Assembly (NCBI GenBank): GCA_030998225.1
Contig: JAPYXD010000586.1
Coordinates: 134,501 to 198,500 of the forward strand
Direction: 5' to 3'
DNA: 64,000 bases
DNA from: Diplolepis rosae
Lineage: Eukaryota; Arthropoda; Insecta; Hymenoptera; Diplolepididae
Positions 1 through 9,565 of this stretch are shown one piece after another; position 1 is the first letter of the stretch, and each line of letters opens with the position of its first letter. Made by a program: the position numbers and the translations under genes. Below the pieces are notes generated by a model. The model saw nothing but the letters and a program-made list of their open reading frames with translations. It was not told where the DNA came from and ran no database searches.

Positions 1-1660
1 TAACAGTTTTAGAGACCATGTCTCTTATGAATTTAATAGAAACTTTTCTATTTTCAAAGTAGTCTGTCAGAACATTAAAGATGTTCTTTGGACAGTTCCT
101 ATGCTTCAGTCCGTGCAATACGAGCGGCCACCAGACGTTGTCGAAGGCACCTGTGATGTCAAAGAGTAGCCCAAGCACGTACGACTCATTGTGAGAATCC
201 AAGCTTTTACGTAGTTCAATTATGACATCCTTTTCTGTTCGAAGGAGCTTTGTCTGATGTTTACAGACGAAGCCCCAAAGCTCTGCATTTCCTACCTCAG
301 TGACGAACTTAGCCCAACTTTTGGTTTTTGCTTTCATTATTTCCGTTCGATATTTCAACCAGTGCGCTCTGCATGTCAGCTTTGCCTGGCGTTTAGGCTC
401 AGGTTTGGCTCTCTGCATTTTGCGCCTCAGCCTATAGGCTTGCCTCTTGAACCAGATAAGCCTAGAGTTCCACCAAGTATTGCTCTTTTTGTGTGCCGTC
501 CTCTTCGGCATCGAGGCCTCGCACGCATCAATCATTCCCTTGCTGAGATCATTTGCCATTCGTTCAACGTCCTCTCCACTTTCGACAGGCATGTGTTTTA
601 TTTCCTGTTCAAACGGATTCTTGATTTGACCATCTAGGATCTTCAGATCAGCTCTGGCGAAGCAGAGCCTCCCCGAGGCCCATGTCTCCTCAGAGTCCTC
701 ACTTGCCTCGAATTCGATGGAGAGGTCAATGACATTGTGGTCACTGGACGTCCATCCCTCTGGTACTACCCGACTCCGGACATGAGTGAGCATATTGCTG
801 GTGCAAAAGGTCACATCTATCCATGAGTTGCCTCGAGGGCCACAAACGGTAGATGGTTGGTTAGGATTATTCAAGACGTGCAGGCCGTGTTGAGCGATGA
901 ATCGCTCGACAGTCTTACCACGCCTGTGTGCGATGCGTTTGCCGCTGATAGCGGGTCCCCACATCGGAAAATTTGGGTTCGAGTATAGCCCAATGAGTAC
1001 TCTCTTACCCCTTAATACGTTCAAGACCTTCTCAAGGTGAGAAAGGTGCTTCTCTACATCATCTCTGAACTGAAAGTAGTGCGAGACGATGAAGAACGAG
1101 AATCCAGGGGCCTGCACCTCACAGACAGCGCAGTGCCTTGTGCAGAGCTGGGAGACACGCGCAAGGTCGACCCGCCTACTAAAGACGGCGACACCTGCCT
1201 TCAAACCTAGGTGGTCACTCCTTCCAGTCCTTCCTGCATCATCAGTATGTCGAAGCCGACATCTCCTTGCAACTGGCGAATCTCGTCCGTAATCACGGAC
1301 AACCCTCGCATGTTAAGTGGCAAGATCCTATGTTTCCCAGTTTCCCTAGTACTTCTAGAATCTACATTCAACTTAATATTTCTAGCTTCTATACTCTCCG
1401 CTCTGACGTCCGAGTGGGTATCAGTCGGAGAGACCACAGCGGTTTTAGGCGGCACTCGCCTCGAGCAGCATCTGGTTAGCTGGACTTTGAGGGTTCGAGC
1501 CAGTATTCCAGTCCAACTTTTCATTGTATTCGCCACTGTGAAGAGAAAGAGAGTTTTGAAGGTTGGAAGCCCCCTCAGGCTTTTGATGGCCAGGCTTTGG
1601 TCTCATTTTTCAAGAATATTTGAAGAGCGAAGTCCATCGATCCTTAAAGGCTAGAGGACA
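1..1660 (-). mobile_element. R1-clade LINE fragment, ORF2 with internal deletion
   Basis: Minus-strand translation gives an apurinic-type endonuclease (EN) domain running into part of a reverse transcriptase (RT) that leaves the window at base 1. The EN C-terminal motifs IDVTF and SSDHNVIDL are visible. The metal-binding aspartate expected in the D-x-N-x-x-x-P-x-W motif is replaced by tyrosine (LYSNPNFPMWG, about 970-1000). Near 215-255 the linker (WGFVCKHQTK) passes in frame into RT sequence (DVIIELRKSL, then FDITGAFDNVWW), so the RT N-terminal half has been deleted without loss of frame. The start of ORF2 lies near 1,536, where the local frame reads MRGLSVITDEIRQLQ and a stop or frameshift follows. 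It is a dead copy by both deletion and catalytic substitution. Confidence 0.85.
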
Positions 1661-1664
1661 TTGG

Positions 1665-2680
1665 TGTACCAGAGTCATCTCGCTTTGGGTAAACTCCTGG
1701 CCCTTCAGGAACATCCCTCCTGCATTTGCAATTGAGTGAGCCGAAAGCGCTTGCTGTAGCACATCAGACGGGTTACCGGCTTACCAGAACGTTCGCCGGT
1801 ACAGCTGAGATTTTCGAGACTGATAGTGACCAGACTGGCATGATCTCGATGGGCGATGGAGCTCCAGACGCAAGGCTGGCGTAATCACTGTAGGATGAGC
1901 AGCATTGTCTCGCTGAGTAGGGAAATTTGCGAGCAGCGACTCCGCAGTGGTCGCTGTTGCTTCACTCTGTAGCTGTAGCAGAACCCTCAGTCCGACTTGA
2001 GTCCCCCAAGCGAAGCTTGCCTGCCGTTCTGATGTACTCCATACGCGCCTTCTTTCTCGTGCGTTTCTCCGTCTTATTAAAGTAAAGATGAACAATCCGG
2101 GCTTATATGAAACCAATTATTCCCGAATGCTCTCAGTTCAAGACACCCACTAAGCGTGGAGTTCCCTGCGTCCAGAGAACCAGTTCAATTGAAAATTTGT
2201 AAAAATTTTCGTGGTTTCAACGGAAGACCTCTCTCGTCAGAGTGGCTTCAACGTTCGGTTGCTCGAGAGCAGGTTCTATTCTGCCTCCAGAAAGCAAAGT
2301 CGTAGGTGTGTCAGAGTCTTCTCGCTTTAGGCTGACCCCTGGCGCCTCAGGGCATCCCTCCTGCTTGTGCATTTGGGTGGGTCATTCACGTCTACGGGTA
2401 CGTGATGACTGAGCTCTAGGGCATCCAAAGTGTCTGCCGGTACAGCTGAGGTTCGAGGCTCAGATAGTGACCCGGTGCAAAGTTTTGAAGTGCGTCTGGG
2501 CCCCAGTCGCAAGCAACGCGCCCGCTGCCTAGGAAGCAGTGAAATCTCCCTTAGCAGGGAAATCTGCAAACAGTGTCTCCGTAGTGACAACTGTTGCTTC
2601 TCTCTATATTAGAGGAATACCGCCAGAGTAAAAACCCTCTGTTCGACTCACGCCCCGGAGCGAGGCACAGTTCCCGCGCT
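1665..2680. repeat. Two diverged tandem units (~640 bp)
   Basis: Two related blocks begin near 1,665 and 2,310. Shared landmarks include GCCGGTACAGCTGAG at 1,795 and 2,436, a following GATAGTGACC, and CATCCCTCCTGC at 1,711 and 2,353. The offset is about 640 bp. No convincing protein is conserved between the copies. They lie directly upstream (minus sense) of the LINE at 1-1,660, so they may be its 5' untranslated or gag region, but that is inference. Confidence 0.55.
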
Positions 2681-2689
2681 GGAGTGGTC

Positions 2690-3525
2690 CTTTCACTTGT
2701 TCATCGCTTGCGCATTGCCTTGACAAAAGGTAAGGATAAAGCACCCAGCCCCGATAAAACCATTCGGACCCAGGCGCTCTTGTGCGTTCTAGGCTCTTTC
2801 TTTTCCTCGCGTATTGCTTGGGAAAATTTGAAAGAAAAAGCACCCAGGCGCGAACAAGTCGGACCCAGGTGCTATGTTCTATATTCGGACGGGCAGAGAG
2901 CCCTTCAGCCTTTGATACTATACCAAGTCAATGACTATACATGTTTTTGACTACTAACAGGTACCATGTTCCAGTCCCATGGCCCTTCAATCCTCAATGT
3001 CATACCAACTCAATGATTATACACATTTCGAATTACTGACAGGTGCCATGTGCAGACGCATGGTCCTTCAGTCTTTAACAGAATACCAAGTAAATGACTG
3101 TTTATCTTTGGCTCCTAACAGGTACTTCAGTACCCGTCCGAGTCTCTTCAGTGTCTCCCCGCGCATTGCTATCGCAAAAATATGCATGAAAAAGCACCCA
3201 AGCCTAACGAAGTCAGACCTGAGTGCTCGTGTGTTTCAAGTTCTTTTCTCCTTGCGCATTGCTTTTTGAGAAATTGAAAAGAAAAAGCACCCAAGCCCGA
3301 TGAATCAGATCTGGGTGCTCATATGCGTTCTAAGTTCTTTCTTTTCTTCGCGTATTGCTTAGAAAATTTGAAATAAAAAGCACCCAAGCCCGACGAGTCG
3401 GACTTGGGTGCTATGTTCTATGTACGTTCTACAGGTGGACAAGGAGTCCTTCAGCCGTTGATACATTGCCAAGTCAATGACTGGTTATATCACGACTACC
3501 AGGTACCCTTGTGACTGCCTAGGAC
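2690..3525. repeat. Subrepeat array: five hairpin units and four 84-bp units
   Basis: Five copies of a stem-loop beginning GCACCCA and closing with its complement lie near 2,738, 2,840, 3,194, 3,289 and 3,379. The last is a nearly perfect stem around the loop CGAG. Each follows a TTCTTTTC..CGCGCATTGCTT-type spacer. Between them are about four copies of a unit of roughly 84 bp running from CCTTCAG through CCAAGTCAATGACT to AACAGGTACC (near 2,900, 2,985, 3,069 and 3,447). The array sits next to a 28S fragment and could be spacer subrepeats or retroelement UTR repeats. Confidence 0.7.
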
Positions 3526-3624
3526 CTCAGATACTTAGCCAGTGAGAAAGGCAACTCACTGTGGACGTCTAGCACTAACTTGGAAGTGTGCCTGTCGGTA
3601 CACACCAAAGTACTAACGCTCATT

Positions 3625-3702
3625 AACAGGATCTTCTTTCCCCGCTAATTTTTCCGAGCCCGTTCCCTTGGCAGTGGTTTCGCTAGACAGTAGATTGGGA
3701 CA
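3625..3702 (-). pseudogene. 28S rRNA fragment starting at the R1 target site
   Basis: On the minus strand this reads as large-subunit rRNA just downstream of the conserved R1 insertion site. It opens with TGTCCCAATCTACT (3,689-3,702) and continues CTAGCGAAACCAC, CCAAGGGAACGGGCT and GCGGGGAAAGAAGA. I compared it with the conserved 28S sequence from memory: only a handful of mismatches across about 78 bases. The first 14 bases match the known R1 target-site duplication with one change. Homology stops after CCTGTT at 3,625. It is a pseudogene fragment. Confidence 0.8.
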
Positions 3703-4150
3703 GATTTGTGGCTAGGGCGGATGTTGACCCGCCCGGGGATACCTAGAGAACACTATGGAACGCACTCCCCAGATGTTAAAGCGAAACTCACCCGCATCCG
3801 CTAAGGCGGGAAGGAGGGTGGCACGCGAGCCTACTATCCACAAATCGAGTTTACTTCCACCACCAAGGCAAGCCTCAGACGCCGGTCGACCTAGTATCCA
3901 GTGGGACGTCGCGGACGTTCTCACCCGAGCAAGCTCCACTCTTGACGTTCTTGTTTTGTCTTTGCACTTCTGCCTCTCATTGAGAGTAACTTGTACTCTA
4001 TCGGCCTATGGCCACAACTCCGACACCTCTTGCCTTTGTAACAGGTGACTCGCACCAACTTTTTCCGTGCCTGTCTTAACTTGCTCCGAATACCTTCACT
4101 TTTGGAAGGCAACACAACACTCAAGATTTATGTGTACGACAAAACTTGTA
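3703..4150 (-). other. Putative R1 3' region between RT fragment and 28S
   Basis: About 450 bp lie between the end of recognisable RT (4,155) and the start of the 28S target duplication (3,702). Two short minus-strand frames are open: 3,712-3,939, containing SKLDLWIVGSR, and 3,921-4,124, containing CYKGKRCRSCGH, which loosely resembles a CCHC knuckle. I do not recognise either. By position this should be the 3' end of the R1-like element that used the 28S site, or a foreign piece joined to it. Confidence 0.35.
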
Positions 4151-4154
4151 ACAG

Positions 4155-4840
4155 TCAGGCTGTGGTAACCAGAAGACTTGGTTCACAGGTTTCTTTCAGG
4201 CGGTTTAAGATAACTCCTTCCAGAATCTTTCCCAAAAAGGGGAGCAGGCAGATCGGTCTGTATGATGTTGGTAGCGAGGGATCTTTATCAGCTGCTTTAG
4301 TCAACGTCACCACAGACGATTTTTTCCATTCTTTTGGAAACGTTCCTAGTTTCTTACAGTCGTTGAATATATTTTGAAAGGATATCCCCTTGAGTTTCCC
4401 ATAGCTTCTTAGCGATAGGAACTTCAATAGCATCCCATCCTGGGGCTTTTTTCGGCTTCATCTTCTTAATGACTCTCGTGTTTCCTGCTTCGTAAAGTGT
4501 CTGATTCCATTTCCTCTTCCTCCATTACACTACTATACATCTTCGTCCTGATCTCAGCTTGTTCTAGCGTATCGTGTCTTTCGGCGTCATCCACAAAAAG
4601 GCCTTCCAGGAGGGCTTCTGCAGAGTCTCTCCATGTTGTAGTTGGAACACCTCCTTTCTGGATTGAGCTGATTACTGCTTTACTGCGTAATTTGTTGCAG
4701 CTTAGCTTATAAGCAAAGCCCCACGGGTCTTTTGTTGCTTTGCTTAGGAACTTTTCCCAACTGTTTTTCCTGCTTTCTCTGGCTTTTTGCTTGTACCTAA
4801 TTCGTTCTTTTACATATGCTTCTCTCTTGCTTCTTACTAC
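4155..4840 (-). pseudogene. LINE A ORF2: linker and truncated RT
   Basis: Downstream of a frameshift near 4,845 the minus strand continues the ORF2 linker (WGFAYKLSCNKLR, then KKAPGWDAIEV) into RT blocks 0-1. In 4,155-4,433 the motifs FPKEWKKS and SYRPICLLPFLGKILEG are clear. Sequence similarity ends after the block that precedes the fingers motif. The palm with its YADD active site is missing, so no polymerase could be made. Confidence 0.82.
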
Positions 4841-5862
4841 TGATTCACCGTTTTCTTCTTTGCTTTTTGGAACTCCTTTCTGGTTTTGTATACCCCTTTC
4901 TTAAGGGAGGTGAGTTCTGTTGTCCACCATTTCACATTATACTTCGTATTCGCTTGTTTTATTGGGATAGCTTCTCTTGAGGCTTCATATAAGATCCTGC
5001 GTATCTGCTTTACTTTATAGATTAACATTGTTTTATCTGGTTTAGCTGACCATATTTCTCCATCCATTATCGTTTTAACCTTCTTGTCCAGCGATTTTTC
5101 AAATTTTTGCCAGTCAGCTTTATCCGTTGCAAATTTCGAGGTAAATTGCTTTTCCGTAGTTTTCCCTTGTGTTACTTGGTTGGAGTACTGGAAGGATATG
5201 ACCCTATGGTCACTTGTGATCCAGCTATCTTGAACGATCCAGTCTTTAATCCCACGTACTGCATTGTTGGAAGCCAGCGTTATGTCTATGTTGCTCTCGC
5301 CCCTAGTTGTTGCAAAGGTTGATGGATTACCTGGTTCGTTGATTACCACCATATTCATCTCCTGAATAAGCTCTTCAACTTTTTCTCCTTCATTATCCAG
5401 AGTATCAGAGTGCCACATCGGGGATTTTGAGTTGGTATCTAAACACAGCATTATAGATTTGCCTTTGAGTGAACAGAGGATTTTCTTAGTCTTCCTTATG
5501 AAACCTTCGATTGGTTCTGAAAATTGAAAATATCCACTAACCAAGTAGAGATCGATTATGCCATTGTCCAGTTGTGCACATACAAGGTGTTGGTCGCTTA
5601 GATGGTCAAGTTTCATGACCGTGATGTCCGAATTAAAAATTAATATAGCCGCCCATGCGTTGTCACCAGGTTTTCCTCCTGTAAGGGTCCTCGTTTTTCC
5701 TCCAAAGTTTGCTATTTTACCTCTGAGGGTGTATGGCTCTTGTACAGCTACTACGTCAATCTTAAACTTTTCTGCACAATGTCTAATCTCTGCCGTTGTT
5801 GTGAATCCCCTGCCTGCGTTAATCTGCATAATTCTTATATCTCCTTGTAGTTTAGGTGTCAT
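4837..5862 (-). CDS. LINE A ORF2 N-terminus: APE-type endonuclease
   Basis: A 341-residue open frame. It begins MTPKLQGDIRIMQINAG, the usual R1-clade start, with the catalytic Asn in QINAGR. Then come the catalytic Glu in VQEPYT, the DTNSKSPMWHS block (Asp and Asn), SNIDITLAS and the final SDH (SDHRVISF). All expected endonuclease residues are present, so the domain itself may be intact. In the family it nicks target DNA to prime reverse transcription. The frame closes in the linker at 4,837 because of a frameshift; sequence beyond continues in another frame. Confidence 0.88.
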   Translation of the reverse strand: MTPKLQGDIRIMQINAGRGFTTTAEIRHCAEKFKIDVVAVQEPYTLRGKIANFGGKTRTLTGGKPGDNAWAAILIFNSDITVMKLDHLSDQHLVCAQLDNGIIDLYLVSGYFQFSEPIEGFIRKTKKILCSLKGKSIMLCLDTNSKSPMWHSDTLDNEGEKVEELIQEMNMVVINEPGNPSTFATTRGESNIDITLASNNAVRGIKDWIVQDSWITSDHRVISFQYSNQVTQGKTTEKQFTSKFATDKADWQKFEKSLDKKVKTIMDGEIWSAKPDKTMLIYKVKQIRRILYEASREAIPIKQANTKYNVKWWTTELTSLKKGVYKTRKEFQKAKKKTVNQ

Positions 5863-6640
5863 TGCTTGTGCCGTAGTCTGTCCTGCTTATAACGCGCTCC
5901 AAGGCTGCTTTATACGCCGGACAGGCCTTGTCACTGGCTAGATGGTCCGCCTTTTTCTTCGCCCTTTTACACGTTGGACATGTTGGGGGTTTACCCGCCT
6001 TTTGTTCTGGACAATCTATGGCCATATGGCCGCTGTTGGCACAAAACGTGCAGGTCTTTTCTTTTTCTCGGCAAAATTTTGCCACATGTCCATAGCATTG
6101 GCAATTAAAGCACCTTGAAACTCCTCTGAAATCCTGGATTTTACAAGCCCTCCATTCTATATACAGGCGTATCTTATCGCTATCCCTGAGAGTAGTTCTA
6201 ATTTTTGGGGAGACTTCCACAACCCAATTTGTTGATTCGACGAGCCTCTTTCCAATTCTAAATCTGGGTTTAAAATTATTCGTGAATTCCTCCTTTGTAA
6301 CCTGATCCAGTAGGTCCTCATCTTGGTTGTAGATTGTTTCCACTAGTTCGTCTTCTGTTAGGTTACGCGGGGCATCAAAGATCACCAACTTAGGGTTTGA
6401 TGCTCCTGCTATTGTGGCCTTTATGCCTTCTTTTCGCAGAGCATCGTGGTCCATAATCTTATCTATATCACTTTGTGTCGCCATTTCTAGAACCAAGCCT
6501 CCATCACGCGTCTTCCTTACTCCTTTGATCTTCATTTTTTCGGTTCTTGGGTTAATAATCGATAGAACCTTTGCTTTAAGCTCCTCTCCCGTTTGTGTTC
6601 CTGATCCTTCCGTATTTTTGAGAATAACGGTCTTAGCCAA
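5852..6640 (-). CDS. LINE A ORF1 C-terminal part: gag-like zinc-knuckle protein
   Basis: This 262-residue frame shows an R1-type gag core (KGVRKTRDGGLVLE, then a W-V-V-E-V-S segment). Three cysteine knuckles follow: CFNCQCYGHVAKFC, CTFCANSGHMAIDC and CPTCKRAKKKADH....C. The last is followed by AYKAALERVISRT. Such proteins bind element RNA. The stop lies inside the ORF2 start (11-base overlap). The true N-terminus is the separate frame at 6,748-7,242, with a frameshift between them. Confidence 0.85.
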   Translation of the reverse strand: MAKTVILKNTEGSGTQTGEELKAKVLSIINPRTEKMKIKGVRKTRDGGLVLEMATQSDIDKIMDHDALRKEGIKATIAGASNPKLVIFDAPRNLTEDELVETIYNQDEDLLDQVTKEEFTNNFKPRFRIGKRLVESTNWVVEVSPKIRTTLRDSDKIRLYIEWRACKIQDFRGVSRCFNCQCYGHVAKFCREKEKTCTFCANSGHMAIDCPEQKAGKPPTCPTCKRAKKKADHLASDKACPAYKAALERVISRTDYGTSNDT

Positions 6641-6747
6641 TCTCGGGACTCGTCTGGGGAGGCCGGATATAGCAGGGATTTTCTGCGTTGGGGTAGATTG
6701 CGCGACTTCGGCGAATGTGGGTATATGTATCTGCTGTGCTACTTTGT

Positions 6748-7242
6748 CTAGGAATCCTTCATCACACTTTCTCTTTCTTTTGTTGTTTCATCTAGCACCC
6801 CTTTCAAGTATATGTTTCTTGTGACAAGTTTTGAAATCATCGCGCTGAGACCACCGACCATGTCCATAATTTGGTTGCTGACATCTCTGGACATTTTCCT
6901 CGTTGGATCTTTAGAGCAAAAACGCCTAATGCTATCCACTATTTTTGCGGCGACAGTAGCCACTTTGTCTGCGTCTACCATTGCGTCCGTATGTTCTGGG
7001 TCCTCTGTTGATGATTCTAACTGCACCCTGCTTCTTTTCGTACTTCTTTTATTTCTTTTGGACATTTCTGAATGCCCTTCTCCTTTGGTCTCTTCGACCA
7101 TCTGATCTTCCTCATCATCTTCCACCTCCTGTTCTATAATTTTATTTAAAGTTTTAGTATTCATTTTGAATCCCACGATTGTGGACGGAATTATAACGAC
7201 ACACAGGGTGACAGAGCCGCCATGTTCCCTCCCCCCGGGCAT
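6748..7242 (-). CDS. LINE A ORF1 N-terminal part (frameshifted)
   Basis: The N-terminal gag segment is low-complexity acidic then basic (DDEEDQMVEE, KRNKRSTKRSR), followed by a probable helical region ending RNIYLKGVLDETTKERE. The open frame starts at 7,242, but the ATG at about 7,164 (MNTKTLNKI) is the likelier start because the preceding residues look like translated 5' UTR. A frameshift near 6,745 separates it from the knuckle-bearing half. Confidence 0.7.
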   Translation of the reverse strand: MPGGREHGGSVTLCVVIIPSTIVGFKMNTKTLNKIIEQEVEDDEEDQMVEETKGEGHSEMSKRNKRSTKRSRVQLESSTEDPEHTDAMVDADKVATVAAKIVDSIRRFCSKDPTRKMSRDVSNQIMDMVGGLSAMISKLVTRNIYLKGVLDETTKERESVMKDS

Positions 7243-7245
7243 TTA

Positions 7246-7841
7246 AAATAACGGTTTCGGGGGTCGCCAGCCCCCTAGCCGCCACACACACGACAGGGTT
7301 TTAAGCTTCCCTGCCAATTAAGCCCCTCACCGTGTAGGTCGGCTTGGACTAGGCTTTCGGAACGGCCTCAATCTGACTTACATTAGATGTTAAAATGTAT
7401 ACCCGGTCCATCTCAGGCAATAATAAAATATATTTTTAAAGACTCAAACAGAGGTAATACTTAGTGGTGGCAACTTCAACTTTCCTCATTTAATACTTTA
7501 CATCGAAGAAAGGACCAAGTCCTTCTCGCGCATTGCTTTTTTCTCCTGGCTCTGCCGCCGTGGCTGCATTTCCATTTGTATTTAGGATTTGCTGCCGAAC
7601 GACTCGCACCGATTTCATGCACAGCGAGCTAGTCCCACTTTACACTTCCTCGGGCTTTTTATTTTTGTTTTAACTTTCTCGCTTATCCTCAGGCGATTGA
7701 GGAAGGGTTTTACTAGCTACTTACAGTATTTTCTCCCTGTTTTATCTTATCCTATTTTTTTATTATCTTAACTACAAATTCTTCAAAATGTTTATATACC
7801 TCTTTTCTTGTAAAGTTGCTCAACTGTGGAGGTCAAGGAAT
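7246..7841 (-). other. Junction of LINE B 3' UTR and LINE A 5' UTR
   Basis: Between the ORF2 stop of element B (7,842) and gag of element A (7,242) there is no long frame. The part near 7,600-7,841 is AT-rich and fits a 3' UTR. The part near 7,246-7,340 is GC-rich with CCCC/GGGG runs and fits a 5' UTR. Near 7,525 the words CGCGCATTGCTTTTT recall the spacer words in the 2.7-3.5 kb array. No 28S sequence was seen between the two elements. Confidence 0.5.
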
Positions 7842-9458
7842 TTACACTTCTAGAAAATACTCTTCTAGTTTCTGTCTTTTCTGTGCCCAGTCTGTGCACG
7901 TTAACAGTATGTGTAGGTTTGTTTCTTCTTCCCCGCAGGTGCACTTAGACTCCTCGCCGATGCCTAGTTCCATCAACTTCGCTCCGAAATCCCCATGTCC
8001 CGTTAGGAACTGACTTGTATAATGATTGATTTTTATCCAGTTCATTTTCAGACGCTCGGCAATATTTGGGAAAAATTTCCGTGTTATTACTCCTTTCTCT
8101 GTTACATTCCACCTCTGTTGCCAGCGCTCTAAGGTTTTCTTGTGGACTATTTGTATAGACAGTTTTTTCATTTCTGGGCTTTCTTCCTCAGTGCTTACCG
8201 GTGTGTAGGCGTAATCACTTGTTCTAATAGGGATTCCCTTTCTTATTTTGTATTTCGCTACCCTTTTTTCGACTTCAAGTTTAATAGGGAGAACTCCAGC
8301 GAGTACTTGTAATGCTTCAGCAGATGCAGTTCTGTACGCCCTGGTTACCCCAATGAGCGCATGTCTCTGTGCCAGGGATAGGGTTCTCCAGTCCCTTTCA
8401 TTTGCCATTTGGTACCATGCTGCTGCTGCATAAGTAACAATGGGTACAAATAGACCCTTATATATTATTTCTAGGGCCCCATAGTTCAGTCCCCAGTCTC
8501 TCTTTGCGATTCTTCGTAGCGATCCAAACAAAGTTCTGCATTTCTTAGCAACCTTGATAATATGTTTCCTTATTTTCGGCCCCATGATTCCAGCTTCAAA
8601 CGTTGTCCCCAAGTAGCATATTTCGCTTACCATTTTTAGTGGTTTTCCCTCTAGGTAGATGTTGGGTGGTCTTCTAATATTTAGTTTGCCTCTTAAGAGC
8701 ATCATCACAGTCTTACTTGGCGATAGTTTCATTTTATGTCCTTCACACCATTCAGCCACTACGTTTACTGCCCTCTGGCCTTGTTCCTGAATTTCATTAC
8801 GCGTATTCCCGTGTAAAATTATTGCACCATCATCCGCATATACCACCACTTTTTGAAAACCGTTCATTTCCAACTTTTTAATGAGGTCGTCAAATACTAC
8901 GTTCCAGAGCATTGGTCCGAGCAGGGAACCTTGTGGGCATCCCTTTGTGAGGTTTCTTTTTACTTCCCCACTGTTTGTTCTAAAGACAACTGTCCTATTT
9001 TTCAGATAATCCCTAATCAATGCTATTATCTCCCTTGTACAGCCTATTTCTTTCAGTCTAGCTATGATGTCAGGCCACCATAGATTGTTGAAAGCCCCGC
9101 TGATATCCAGGAAGATTCCCAAGCAGTAGTTATCAGCACTCTCTTGTTGCATCTCTCTGAAGCGTATTATCGCGTCCTCTGTGCTTCGTCCGGCCCTGAA
9201 TCCGTATTGTAGATCTGAAAGTTTTCCTTCTGAGCTTTCCTTTACTCTCTGCAATATAAGACCTTCTAATACCTTACCAATTACCGGGAGCAGGCAGATT
9301 GGCCTATATGATGATGAGTTAGCAGGGTCCTTTTCTATTGATTTAATCAATGTTACCACTATGGCTCTTTTCCACTCGTTTGGAAAGACACTGAATGTAA
9401 GGCAGCCATTGTATAGTTCCAGCAATGCCTCTGTGATGTTACTCCATGCCATTTTCAA
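7842..9458 (-). CDS. LINE B ORF2 C-terminal part: reverse transcriptase
   Basis: A 538-residue frame covering the RT. It has SSYRPICLLPVIGKVLEG, QYGFRAGRSTEDAI, FLDISGAFNNLWW (palm motif A, Asp present), GCPQGSLLGPMLWN, the YADD catalytic box (VVVYADDGAI) and KLSPSKT. The C-terminus carries the R1-clade knuckle CTCGEEETNLHILLTC. The family copies element RNA into nicked target DNA. The frame opens after an in-frame TAA near 9,464; upstream sequence to about 9,590 reads KAPGWDSIEV in the same frame. Confidence 0.92.
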   Translation of the reverse strand: MKMAWSNITEALLELYNGCLTFSVFPNEWKRAIVVTLIKSIEKDPANSSSYRPICLLPVIGKVLEGLILQRVKESSEGKLSDLQYGFRAGRSTEDAIIRFREMQQESADNYCLGIFLDISGAFNNLWWPDIIARLKEIGCTREIIALIRDYLKNRTVVFRTNSGEVKRNLTKGCPQGSLLGPMLWNVVFDDLIKKLEMNGFQKVVVYADDGAIILHGNTRNEIQEQGQRAVNVVAEWCEGHKMKLSPSKTVMMLLRGKLNIRRPPNIYLEGKPLKMVSEICYLGTTFEAGIMGPKIRKHIIKVAKKCRTLFGSLRRIAKRDWGLNYGALEIIYKGLFVPIVTYAAAAWYQMANERDWRTLSLAQRHALIGVTRAYRTASAEALQVLAGVLPIKLEVEKRVAKYKIRKGIPIRTSDYAYTPVSTEEESPEMKKLSIQIVHKKTLERWQQRWNVTEKGVITRKFFPNIAERLKMNWIKINHYTSQFLTGHGDFGAKLMELGIGEESKCTCGEEETNLHILLTCTDWAQKRQKLEEYFLEV

Positions 9459-9565
9459 TACTTACACTTCTATCGAATCCCATCCTGGCGCTTTGCCCGT
9501 TTTCATTTTTTGAATAACTTTGTCCAGTTCCTTTCTTGTGAATGGTTTTAGCTTATCCGGCGGTG

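Larger units (their letters stand above)
4155..7245 (-). mobile_element. R1-clade LINE 'A', 3'-truncated
   Basis: The order on the minus strand is gag N-terminus, gag zinc knuckles, EN, linker and first RT motifs, ending abruptly at about 4,155. ORF1 and ORF2 overlap by 11 bases (5,852-5,862), as is common in R1-clade elements. The element is broken by a frameshift in gag (~6,745), one at the EN/linker junction (~4,845) and loss of most of the RT. The closest relative in the window is element B immediately upstream, with the same domain order and clear protein similarity but not a recent copy. The GC-rich stretch 7,246-7,330 is probably its 5' UTR. Confidence 0.88.

Noticed and set aside
257..637. 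126-residue plus-strand frame over the first LINE
   Set aside because: Antisense of the EN linker and RT coding sequence; no domain of its own.
961..1510. GGTTCGAG words as tRNA B-boxes
   Set aside because: No cloverleaf or A-box at proper distance; they lie in LINE coding sequence.
1211..1654. 147-residue plus-strand frame
   Set aside because: Antisense to the start of LINE ORF2; composition follows the opposite strand.
2690..3525. CRISPR-like array of regularly spaced palindromes
   Set aside because: Spacers are themselves repeated, the unit sizes are irregular, and the surroundings are eukaryotic retroelements.
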